Shown piece after piece: positions 1 through 5,230 of a DNA stretch of 7,046 nt. The position numbers and the translations under genes were made by a program. This DNA is from Clostridiales bacterium. GTDB lineage: Bacteria > Bacillota_A > Clostridia > Christensenellales > CAG-917. Below the pieces are notes generated by a model. The model did no database searches. It saw only the letters and a list, made by a program, of their open reading frames with translations, and was not told where the DNA came from. The number at the start of each line of letters is the position of its first letter. The stretch's first letter is position 1. The DNA is taken from positions 1 through 7,046 of the forward strand of contig JAITEJ010000168.1 of assembly GCA_031282095.1 (NCBI GenBank), read 5' to 3'.

Positions 1-14
1 TTTCGATGTAGCCG

Positions 15-108
15 GTTCGTTACGCGCGCAGTCATATCGTTTACCGACAGCACATTTAAGTCACACCCACCGAAGAATAGTCCGTTACGCGCACAGTCAT
101 ATCGTTTA
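15..108. repeat. Two-copy 29-bp direct repeat, period 65
   Basis: Positions 15-43 and 80-108 match at 27 of 29 bases, separated by 36 bp of unrelated sequence. Each copy begins GTTCGTTAC or GTCCGTTAC, continues through a GCGC-rich core and ends CATATCGTTTA. The last three bases of the second copy are the stop codon (TAA on the minus strand) of the kinase at 106-930, so the array starts exactly at the end of that gene. The word GTTCGTTAC recurs at 4255-4263 in the array before atpB, which suggests a shared repeat family. The array may continue beyond the left edge. The repeat-plus-spacer size resembles CRISPR, but two copies without a leader or cas genes do not support that. Confidence 0.7.
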
Positions 109-930
109 TCTTACGGCGATGTGCGTTCGGGGAGCGGCTCCGCTCAGTATGTCTTTCATTGGATACGCCGAGTTTGCTATTATGATCTCGGTGCCGTTTG
201 ACGCCGGCGCCTTTATGTATTCCAGTTTCGCCCGCGCCCCGCCCGCGCCCTCTCTGCTGCTGCCCTTACAAAACTCCTGACAACGGCTTATGTTTTCCAA
301 TAGTTCGTAGGCATTACTGCCGCAAATTTCCTTAACGAGGGTTTTCGGATCGTTTATGTCCGTATAAATGCCGTCTACGGACGTTAAGATGAGCAAGCGC
401 TTACTTTTTACCAAAAATGAAACCTGCGCCGCCGTTTCATCGTTGTCTACGCATTCGTGTACGTCGCCGCGTTCGCGTTTTAAGGCGGCAAGCTCCATTT
501 TTCGGTTTTCTTCACTGTTAACGGCATCGTTGTAGTTTATTATGGGTATAGCGTTCTGCGCGGGGCATCTCAAAATTGCGTCGCGCAAGTGGCGGCTTTT
601 CTCGGCGTCGTTGAAATGTCGGTGTTCCACAAGTATCTGCCGCACGCTGTAACGGCTGTCGATATACTGCCGGTATGTCTGCATGAGTATCGCTTGCCCT
701 TGGGCGGCATAGTCGGTTTTATTGTCCTCCAAACTGCCTCCAAGTTCCTTACCGTTACGCTGTGTGTAGTCCAAACGCCCGATTTCCACGGCGCCGCTGG
801 TTACCCACGCGATTCCGGGAACCAACTCGCGCGAAAGCCGGGCTATCACGTTGTAGTTTAAATCGCGATAGTCTTTATTGATAAGCGCCATGGAACCTAT
901 CTTGCCGACCAACTCAATATCAAATTTCAT
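106..930 (-). CDS. Amino-acid-kinase family protein, glutamate 5-kinase-like, without PUA domain
   Basis: This 274-residue protein has the amino-acid-kinase fold and most resembles glutamate 5-kinase (ProB), which phosphorylates L-glutamate with ATP in the cytoplasm as the first step of proline synthesis. Motifs in order are VGKIGSMAL (8-16, phosphate-binding loop), VTSGAVEIGR (43-52), AAQGQAILM (75-83), PIINYNDAV (129-137), VDNDETAA (161-168), LILTSVDGIYT (180-190) and GAGGARAKLE (228-237). The C-terminal PUA domain of the longer ProB form is missing. Departures from ProB are a roughly 20-residue charged insert (139-160), VDND instead of GDND, and GAGGA instead of GTGGM, so the substrate may differ; such proteins are sometimes annotated as uridylate kinases, but the typical UMP-kinase motifs are not seen. 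No proA or proC is in view. The start at 930 is supported by GGAG (939-942, minus strand) eight bases upstream. Confidence 0.75.
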   Translation of the reverse strand: MKFDIELVGKIGSMALINKDYRDLNYNVIARLSRELVPGIAWVTSGAVEIGRLDYTQRNGKELGGSLEDNKTDYAAQGQAILMQTYRQYIDSRYSVRQILVEHRHFNDAEKSRHLRDAILRCPAQNAIPIINYNDAVNSEENRKMELAALKRERGDVHECVDNDETAAQVSFLVKSKRLLILTSVDGIYTDINDPKTLVKEICGSNAYELLENISRCQEFCKGSSREGAGGARAKLEYIKAPASNGTEIIIANSAYPMKDILSGAAPRTHIAVR

Positions 931-961
931 ATGCTTTTCTCCAAACCGTACATTACTATTT

Positions 962-970
962 ATTATAGCA
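962..970 (-). promoter_or_regulatory. Extended -10 promoter of the kinase gene
   Basis: On the minus strand this reads TGCTATAAT, a consensus extended -10 element (TGn plus TATAAT). A -35 hexamer at normal spacing is poor (about TTTTCT), as expected for extended -10 promoters. Initiation near 955 would give a leader of about 25 nt before the GGAG and the start at 930. Confidence 0.6.
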
Positions 971-1015
971 CTAACACGTTAAAAAGAAAAGTATTTAAAC
1001 GCGCAAGGTCACCGC

Positions 1016-1209
1016 GATGATTTCCCAAAATATACTGCCCCATATACAACGCGAAAGCGGGCGCGGCATTTACGGCACCGGACTGAGGATTTCCCCAAAC
1101 ACACAGATAACCCGTATACAGCGCGAAAGCGGGCGCGGCATTTACGACGCCAAGGCGAGGATTTCCCAAAAGCGGCATTTACGGCGCCAAGGCGAGGATT
1201 TCCCAAAAT
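1016..1209. repeat. Tandem repeat array between divergent promoters (periods 69, 72, 37 bp)
   Basis: The element GAGGATTTCCCAAAA, or a close variant, begins at 1016, 1085, 1157 and 1194. Between copies lie near-identical blocks: TATACARCGCGAAAGCGG at 1043 and 1115, and GCGGCATTTACG at about 1064, 1136 and 1172. The last interval is a half-unit of 37 bp that keeps only the GCGGCATTTACGGCGCCAAGG part. TATACAACGCGA also occurs at 4025-4036 in the array before atpB. Periods of 69 and 72 are multiples of three, so several frames stay open in both strands and give repetitive peptides, but none has a convincing start or ribosome-binding site. The array lies between the kinase promoter and the Nudix promoter. 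Confidence 0.8.
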
Positions 1210-1294
1210 AGGGGATGCAAAACAGAGACCGACGCGGCAACCACGGCTTCAGTGCGCGGCTATTCACCCTTAAAAACATTTTTAGGCAAAACTG

Positions 1295-1324
1295 TTGCAA
1301 ATGCCGCGCCGTATGCGTTATAAT
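1295..1324 (+). promoter_or_regulatory. Sigma-A-type promoter of the Nudix gene
   Basis: TTGCAA (1295-1300) and a perfect TATAAT (1319-1324) are separated by 18 bp. Initiation near 1331 would give a 40-nt leader to the ATG at 1371. The spacer contains CCGTATGCG (1309-1317), a word found repeatedly in the array before atpB. Confidence 0.65.
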
Positions 1325-1338
1325 CAACATTAATTTGC

Positions 1339-1343
1339 GGAGG
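1339..1343 (+). promoter_or_regulatory. Strong GGAGG displaced from the Nudix start
   Basis: A consensus GGAGG lies 27 nt before the ATG at 1371, much farther than the usual 5-10 nt. No in-frame ATG, GTG or TTG lies at proper distance from it. Closer to the ATG there is only a weak GGGCGG (1353-1358). Either the weak site is used, the intervening RNA folds to bring GGAGG near, or a non-standard start is used. Confidence 0.35.
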
Positions 1344-1370
1344 AATTACGTCGGGCGGCGTAAATCGGCT

Positions 1371-1889
1371 ATGAAACTTGAAGAAACAACCATTAACAAA
1401 TCCACCGTATACGACGGTAAAATCATAAAACTGCGCCGTGACGAGGTATCGTTGCCCAACGGCAAGCCCGCCGTGCGCGAGGTTGTCGAACACCCCGGCG
1501 GCGCCTGTATACTCGCGGTTAAAGACGGTCTCGTCTATTTTGTCGAACAGTTCCGCTATCCTTACGGAGAAACGCTTTTGGAACTCCCCGCCGGCAAGCT
1601 TGAGCGAGACGAGACTCCGGAGAAAACCGCCTTGCGCGAATTGACGGAAGAAACCGGGCTTAAAGCCGAACGCGTCGAACTCGTCGCCACTGTATATCCC
1701 ACGCCCGGCTATACTGATGAAAAGCTTTACCTGTTTCGCGCCGTCGGATTGTCCGAAGCCGATTCCCGTCCCGATGACGACGAATTTCTGAATATTGTGA
1801 AAATCCCCGCAGAAGAAGCTCTGAATTTAGCGCGTTCGGGTAAGTTGCGCGATGCTAAATCAATCATTCTGCTACTTATGTGCCTTTAA
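1371..1889 (+). CDS. nudF: Nudix hydrolase, ADP-ribose pyrophosphatase
   Basis: This 172-residue cytoplasmic Nudix enzyme probably hydrolyses ADP-ribose to AMP and ribose 5-phosphate. The full Nudix box GX5EX7REUXEEXGU is present: it begins GKLERDE at residues 77-83 and ends RELTEETGL (91-99), where the glutamates bind the catalytic divalent metals. Upstream, the EHPGGACILAV and FVEQFRYPYGE segments match the N-terminal dimerisation and substrate-binding part of the ADP-ribose class. A proline 15 residues after the box, in YPTPGYTDEKLYLF, is the position typical of ADP-ribose-specific members. An open frame extends upstream to 1215, but it crosses the promoter and repeats; the ATG at 1371 gives the family's normal length (MKLEETTINKSTVYDGKI). 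It is a single gene transcribed away from the kinase. Confidence 0.9.
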   Translation: MKLEETTINKSTVYDGKIIKLRRDEVSLPNGKPAVREVVEHPGGACILAVKDGLVYFVEQFRYPYGETLLELPAGKLERDETPEKTALRELTEETGLKAERVELVATVYPTPGYTDEKLYLFRAVGLSEADSRPDDDEFLNIVKIPAEEALNLARSGKLRDAKSIILLLMCL

Positions 1890-2015
1890 AGCAGCATGTG
1901 ATTCCCCTTTAACATCATCGGCGCTTTTCATTCCGCCGTTTCTTATTTATTATGAGATTAACTTCTTTTAACCGGTATTTCTCATTCTGAATTTGCGGTT
2001 TTCAGATTTTTGTCA

Positions 2016-2059
2016 ATGTCTTTTTTGCGGACTTTAAACTGCACAAAAAAGTCAGACAT
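2016..2059. other. AT-rich interrupted hairpin downstream of the Nudix gene
   Basis: ATGTC TTTTTTG (2016-2027) can pair with CAAAAAA (2044-2050) and GACAT (2055-2059), leaving a four-base bulge on the 3' side and a 16-nt loop. It lies 127 bp after the Nudix stop. No uridine tract follows, so a terminator role is not supported. Confidence 0.3.
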
Positions 2060-2080
2060 ATTGAAAGTTATGTTGTAGAT

Positions 2081-2125
2081 AGGGCTTGAAGCTTGTAAAC
2101 AAGCATGTTGCAAGCCCTTTAATAT
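2081..2125 (+). terminator. Possible weak terminator hairpin after the Nudix gene
   Basis: AGGGCTTG (2081-2088) pairs with CAAGCCCT (2111-2118), and an inner GCTTG-TAAA-CAAGC stem (2091-2104) stacks within it. The 3' side continues TTTAATATT, a poor uridine tract. It is about 190 bp past the Nudix stop and just before the ung promoter, so it could separate the two units, but it is weak as a terminator. Confidence 0.35.
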
Positions 2126-2178
2126 TACCTTTATTCGGCGAAGAGAAAAAACAGTGACATAAAAATTAAGGCGGCATC

Positions 2179-2207
2179 TTGAAAACAGCAATCAAATGAC
2201 GTACAAT
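2179..2207 (+). promoter_or_regulatory. Sigma-A-type promoter, probably for ung
   Basis: TTGAAA (2179-2184) and TACAAT (2202-2207) are separated by the optimal 17 bp. Transcription would start near 2214, giving a leader of about 360 nt to ung that includes the repeat array at 2324-2537. It could instead drive an unrecognised non-coding RNA, since 2208-2323 holds no gene that I can identify. Confidence 0.55.
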
Positions 2208-2323
2208 AAGAAGAGTCTAATATATATAGGACGGACCCACACGGCGAGAGTAACGGCAAGGCAAGCGACGCAAGAGAGGCTTTTCGTGCTATCCGTGAGA
2301 AAAACGCGCATCGACGTAATTAA

Positions 2324-2537
2324 TAACGCGAACGCATAATACAACCCTTACACGAAAACACATTTACATACGTGCTAACTCCATGCGGTTGCAACGCGAA
2401 TCCTGTCACAAAAAACAAAATTACAGAAACTGACTATACGGTTATAACGCGAACGCACGATACAATCCTGCCGCGGAAATGCCTACTTATCAAAGAGCCC
2501 AAATTATACGGTTATAACGCGAACGCACGATACGATC
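2324..2537. repeat. Degenerate tandem repeats in the ung leader
   Basis: Four related units are seen. The two best, at 2435-2467 and 2505-2537, match at 32 of 33 bases, begin TATACGGTTATAACGCGAAC and lie 70 bp apart. Diverged copies lie at 2324 (TAACGCGAACGCATAATACAA) and 2386 (CGGTTGCAACGCGAATCC). Spacings between the AACGCGAA cores are about 68, 53 and 70 bp. The core resembles TATACAACGCGA of the arrays at 1016-1209 and 3989-4293. An open frame crossing this array (2372-2563) has no ribosome-binding site and is judged non-coding. Confidence 0.75.
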
Positions 2538-2577
2538 TTATCGCAAAAATACAGATTTACTAAGGAGTTGATAAAAA

Positions 2578-3246
2578 ATGGTTAATATAGGAAACGGCTG
2601 GGACGCACAGTTAAAGGAAGATTTTGAAAGCGACAACTATAAAAAATTGCGTGAGATACTGAAAAAAGAGTACGCGGCGTATAGGGTATATCCCAATATG
2701 TACAGCATATTTAACGCGCTTAAACTGACGGACTACGACAGCGTCAAGGCGGTCATTTTGGGGCAAGACCCGTATCACGGCGACGGGCAGGCTCACGGGC
2801 TGTCTTTTTCCGTGCAAAGGGGAATCGCGTTGCCTCCCTCGTTACAAAATATATTTTCCGAACTTAAAAGCGACCTGAACATTGAGAGCGGCGCTTGCGG
2901 CGACTTATCGACGTGGGCGGAGCGCGGTGTTTTGCTGTTGAACGCAGCCCTTACCGTGCGCGCGGGGCAACCGATGTCGCATTCTAAGATAGGTTGGGCG
3001 GCTCTTACGGACAGCATAATTTCTAAGCTGAACGACCGCGAAAAACCTGTCGTTTTCATTCTATGGGGCGCATTTGCACGCGGTAAAAAAGTTTTGATAA
3101 CAAATTCGCGGCATCTTATTTTGGAAAGCCCCCACCCGTCTCCGCTTTCGGCAAGCAACGGCTTTTTCGGGTCGCGCCCCTTTTCAAAAACAAACGCTTT
3201 CCTTTCTTCCAAAGGCATTGAACCGATCGATTGGCGGCTCGGTTGA
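2578..3246 (+). CDS. ung: Uracil-DNA glycosylase, family 1
   Basis: This 222-residue protein removes uracil from DNA, arising by cytosine deamination or dUTP incorporation, and starts base-excision repair. The water-activating motif GQDPYHGDGQAHG (62-74) carries catalytic Asp64, the same number as in E. coli, and Tyr66, which blocks thymine. LSFSV (75-79) provides the uracil-stacking Phe77, LLLNAALTV (119-127) the uracil-reading Asn122, and HPSPLSA (186-192) the catalytic His186 and the minor-groove loop. Full length and all catalytic residues suggest it is active. The start has a good AAGGAG (2562-2567) ten bases upstream. It stands alone: a long repeat-bearing leader precedes it and a strong terminator follows 280 bp after its stop. 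Confidence 0.97.
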   Translation: MVNIGNGWDAQLKEDFESDNYKKLREILKKEYAAYRVYPNMYSIFNALKLTDYDSVKAVILGQDPYHGDGQAHGLSFSVQRGIALPPSLQNIFSELKSDLNIESGACGDLSTWAERGVLLLNAALTVRAGQPMSHSKIGWAALTDSIISKLNDREKPVVFILWGAFARGKKVLITNSRHLILESPHPSPLSASNGFFGSRPFSKTNAFLSSKGIEPIDWRLG

Positions 3247-3319
3247 ACTCGGAACGGCAAATGTGCCGATTAAAACAAAACCGTATGCGAAACGATTAAA
3301 AAGATACGCGAGGATTTAT

Positions 3320-3510
3320 TACAAGCCGCAAGCGCGTTAAAACGAGAAAATATAAGAAGATTTGTAACGCGCTTTACGTCAAGCCGCTTTTATGGATAAC
3401 GCCTTTCATCGTACATGAAACGATGAAAGTAGTGTGCAAAAATTTACGGCGAGCCGCGAGCACGCTTGAACGGGAAACAAGAGGAACGCTTTGGTTTGTA
3501 TGCGCTTTTG
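3320..3510. repeat. Pair of degenerate ~60-bp direct repeats after ung
   Basis: The segment from about 3321 (ACAAGCCGCAAGCGCGTTAA) recurs from about 3449 (GCGAGCCGCGAGCACGCTTG), followed in both copies by AACGRGAAA and, some 30 bp on, a TTTGTAACGCGCTTT-like stretch. The two copies are 128 bp apart, about twice the 65-70 bp period of the other arrays in the window. No gene is seen here. Confidence 0.5.
3403..3429. other. Perfect 10-bp hairpin downstream of ung
   Basis: CTTTCATCGT (3403-3412) and ACGATGAAAG (3420-3429) form a perfect 10-bp stem with a seven-base loop. An alternative TTTCAT-ATGAAA pairing overlaps it. There is no uridine tract on either strand, so it is not a standard terminator. 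It sits between the two degenerate repeats and could be an RNA-processing or stability element in the ung 3' region. Confidence 0.45.
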
Positions 3511-3527
3511 TTTTTTTGTTTAATGAC

Positions 3528-3562
3528 AAAAAGGTATAACTGAAATTCAGTTATACCTTTTT
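3528..3562. terminator. Perfect bidirectional intrinsic terminator
   Basis: AAAAAGGTATAACTGAA (3528-3544) is exactly complementary to TTCAGTTATACCTTTTT (3546-3562), around a single central A. In RNA this makes a stem of about 15 bp with a five-base loop, ending in U5 on the plus strand and, because of the A-run, in U5 on the minus strand too. It would end the ung transcript and could also stop any transcript entering from the other side. The stem is AT-rich for a terminator. Confidence 0.85.
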
Positions 3563-3710
3563 AGAATAAAGATAAACCCTGAGAGACATGATATGAAAAG
3601 AAGAAAAATATAATAACCGCGTTTACCCACATTCATAAACGATTAAACATATAATAACACAAAAATTACATCGCATTGCAGCGGATTCAAAGGAAGATCT
3701 GATTGTATTT

Positions 3711-3738
3711 TTGTTATTCCTACGCCTCTGATTATACA
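3711..3738 (+). promoter_or_regulatory. Candidate distal promoter for the atp operon
   Basis: TTGTTA (3711-3716) and TATACA (3733-3738) are spaced by 16 bp. If used, initiation near 3745 would give a leader of over 600 nt to atpB. No better promoter is visible closer to atpB. The match is modest in an AT-rich region. Confidence 0.3.
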
Positions 3739-3755
3739 GTATCTCTTTTTAAATT

Positions 3756-3772
3756 TCATATTATGAATATGA
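3756..3772. promoter_or_regulatory. Operator-like dyad just downstream of the candidate promoter
   Basis: TCATATT-ATG-AATATGA is a perfect 7-bp inverted repeat around a three-base centre, at about +11 to +27 relative to the candidate promoter at 3711-3738. The size and position suit a dimeric repressor site, but AT-rich dyads arise easily by chance. Confidence 0.25.
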
Positions 3773-3988
3773 TACGGTCGATTTATGCGGCGACGCTTCT
3801 TTTTGCGGTATATTTCTAAGAAAATATATACTCAATACGCTGTTTTTGCTTGCCAACGAGGGCTCAAGAGTAGTAATATAAAGATGTTTCCGAACGGGCG
3901 TTCTTTAACCTTGTATAATGGGGACATAATAATACTGTGTACGGGCGGCTTCGGCATTACCGACGCCAACCACACCGAACAAAACACG

Positions 3989-4293
3989 ATTACACCGTAT
4001 GCAAGCTGCAACGAAAAATCCGCTTATACAACGCGAGCGGACGGCTCTTGCTTTCATTACACCGTAGGCGCGCGGAAACTCACTTTAAGTAGATATAGTT
4101 CGCGCGGTTGTGAACTTGCTTTCATTACACCGTATGCGCGCGGCAACGGAAAATTCGGCTAATCAACGCGCTGTTAGGAACCGCGCAGTCGCATTGCACC
4201 GTATGCGCGGCAGCTGAAAATTCGACATTACAAGGTCTAAGATAGGTGCTAGTAGTTCGTTACACCGTATGCGCGCGATAGCAGAAAATTCGA
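3989..4293. repeat. Five-copy tandem repeat array, period 66-69 bp, upstream of atpB
   Basis: Copies of ATTACACCGTATGCGCGCGG, some diverged, start at 3989, 4056, 4124, 4193 and 4259, spaced 67, 68, 69 and 66 bp. Copies 3, 4 and 5 also share GAAAATTCG (4149, 4216, 4284). The intervening half of the unit is conserved too, with TTGCTTTCATTACACCGTA at 4049 and 4117, so this is a whole-unit tandem repeat, not repeats with unique spacers. TATACAACGCGA (4025-4036) and GTTCGTTAC (4255-4263) link it to the arrays at 1016-1209 and 15-108. Confidence 0.85.
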
Positions 4294-4347
4294 CCGTACG
4301 CGCTTCGGCAAACCGAAAGTACGGCAACGGCAATACGCCGCCGTTTT
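4294..4347 (+). promoter_or_regulatory. Tandem hairpins in the atpB leader, attenuator-like
   Basis: The first hairpin pairs CCGTAC (4294-4299) and TTCGG (4304-4308) with CCGAA (4313-4317) and GTACGG (4319-4324) around a CAAA loop. The second pairs AACGGC (4326-4331) with GCCGTT (4340-4345) and runs into TTTTCAGTTTCTTTT, a terminator-like tail. ACGGC (4321-4325) could also pair with GCCGT (4340-4344), which would exclude both hairpins. The set lies about 30-85 bp before atpB. A leader attenuator is an inference; the second stem is only six pairs. Confidence 0.4.
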
Positions 4348-4378
4348 CAGTTTCTTTTCCGCAAAAAGAATCGGCATC

Positions 4379-5122
4379 ATGTTTGAAATTCTTTCTTCAA
4401 AATTTACGGACTTTTGGGTCGAGCAATACCGCGAGGCGTTCGGAGGGGGAGTCTCTTCCTTAGGCGACGCCGTCCGCGACGCTATCGAGCCGGAGCTTGT
4501 CAGCCTCGGCGCGATAAAGGTGGATCCCGCGATGTTCACGGCGTTCGGCGTCACGGCGATTTTGATCGTCGCCGCGGTTTTAATCCGTATTTTTGTTATA
4601 CCGCGGTTTAAAAAATATCCGCGCGGGTTTCAGTTGATGCTTGAAAGCGTGGTTTCATATTTTGATAAATCCGCGGAGCACACCGTACACCGCTACGCAA
4701 ACTTTGTGGGACCGTATATTTTTACGGCGGCGTTATTCATAGCCTTGGGGACTCTTGCGGAGCTGATTGGCTTCCGCCCCTCGTTCGCCAGCGTCAATAC
4801 TTGTTTCGCCATGGGCATAATGACGTTCATCGTCATCAACGTATGCGGCTTTCGCGAGAAGCGCGTCGCGGGTAGGTTGAAACGTTATTTGAATCCCATA
4901 AATTTTATAACCGACTTATCTGTGCCGCTGTCGTTATCGTTGCGTCTTTTCGGCGCGATATTGAGCGGCTTCATAATCGCGGAATTGCTTTACGCCGTAA
5001 TCGGACTGAGTTTCGTGCTGCCCGCGGCGGCGGCGGTTATGACTACGTTGGTGCACGCGCTGCTCCAAGCGTACCTGTTCGCCACGCTTTCCTCCATATT
5101 TATAGGAGAAGCGATTGAATAA
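4379..5122 (+). CDS. atpB: F-type ATP synthase subunit a
   Basis: This 247-residue membrane protein forms the ion half-channels beside the c-ring. After a long N-terminus (1-52), hydrophobic segments lie at about 53-75, 111-131, 140-157, 180-212 and 214-244. The essential arginine is Arg189 in SLSLRLFG, and Gln230 in HALLQAYLF matches the conserved glutamine of the last helix. PSFASVNT (135-142) matches the family's conserved P-N pair. Unusually, the Asn and Glu that follow the arginine in RLFGN...GE are Ala193 and Phe198 here (E. coli Asn214 and Glu219). The ATG at 4379 has no clear SD and no better in-frame alternative. This is the first gene of the operon seen here; no atpI precedes it. 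Confidence 0.93.
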   Translation: MFEILSSKFTDFWVEQYREAFGGGVSSLGDAVRDAIEPELVSLGAIKVDPAMFTAFGVTAILIVAAVLIRIFVIPRFKKYPRGFQLMLESVVSYFDKSAEHTVHRYANFVGPYIFTAALFIALGTLAELIGFRPSFASVNTCFAMGIMTFIVINVCGFREKRVAGRLKRYLNPINFITDLSVPLSLSLRLFGAILSGFIIAELLYAVIGLSFVLPAAAAVMTTLVHALLQAYLFATLSSIFIGEAIE

Positions 5123-5134
5123 AAAGGCGGATAT

Positions 5135-5206
5135 GATTGAAAAAAAACCTTTTTTCAATCTGAATCGAATCTAATTACCGCACACGGAAGGGTTTATCGC
5201 CCTTTC
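5135..5206 (+). promoter_or_regulatory. Two hairpins in the atpB-atpE spacer
   Basis: GATTGAAAAAA (5135-5145) and TTTTTTCAATC (5150-5160) form a perfect 11-bp stem with an AACC loop. GGAAGGG (5186-5192) and CCCTTTC (5200-5206) form a seven-pair stem with one G-U pair. They sit in the only long spacer inside the operon, just before the gene whose product is needed in most copies, so a role in mRNA stability or c-subunit translation is likely. The first stem has an A/U-only core with no uridine tail after it, so termination is unlikely. Confidence 0.5.
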
Positions 5207-5230
5207 GCGGCGGATTGCGAGGATAAATTT

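Larger units (their letters stand above)
3563..3988. other. AT-rich gap with no supported gene
   Basis: No coding region is convincing here. The frame opening at ATG 3785 runs into the downstream repeats, lacks a ribosome-binding site and has no recognisable domain. Possible control signals are a promoter-like TTGTTA-16-TATACA (3711-3738), a dyad at 3756-3772, and an isolated TATAAT at 3914-3919 without a good -35. The stretch may contain the distal promoter of the ATP synthase operon. Confidence 0.5.

Noticed and set aside
15..108. CRISPR array
   Set aside because: There are only two copies. In the related array at 3989-4293 the intervening segments are themselves conserved between units, unlike CRISPR spacers, and no cas gene is present.
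963..1330. Several short frames on both strands giving repetitive peptides
   Set aside because: They arise because repeat periods of 69 and 72 are multiples of three. None has a good start, and they overlap the two promoters.
1215..1370. Longer 224-residue form of the Nudix protein
   Set aside because: The extra 52 codons cross the predicted promoter, begin next to the repeat array and match nothing in the family.
1982..2191. 69-residue minus-strand frame
   Set aside because: It spans both hairpins and reaches the ung promoter, with no recognisable domain or clear SD.
2793..3260. 155-residue minus-strand frame opposite ung
   Set aside because: It is a shadow of the ung coding region, where the sense strand has every catalytic motif.
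3785..4162. 125-residue plus-strand open frame
   Set aside because: It has no ribosome-binding site or known domain, and its second half is the tandem array (repeated TPYAR-like peptide), so it is probably not a gene.
1..4378. Insertion sequence, tRNA or rRNA genes in the gaps
   Set aside because: No transposase frame, terminal inverted repeats with target duplications, tRNA cloverleaf or rRNA segment could be recognised.
4441..4450. GGAGGGGGAG inside atpB as a downstream start signal
   Set aside because: No in-frame start codon follows at suitable distance, and starting later would remove the N-terminal part of subunit a.
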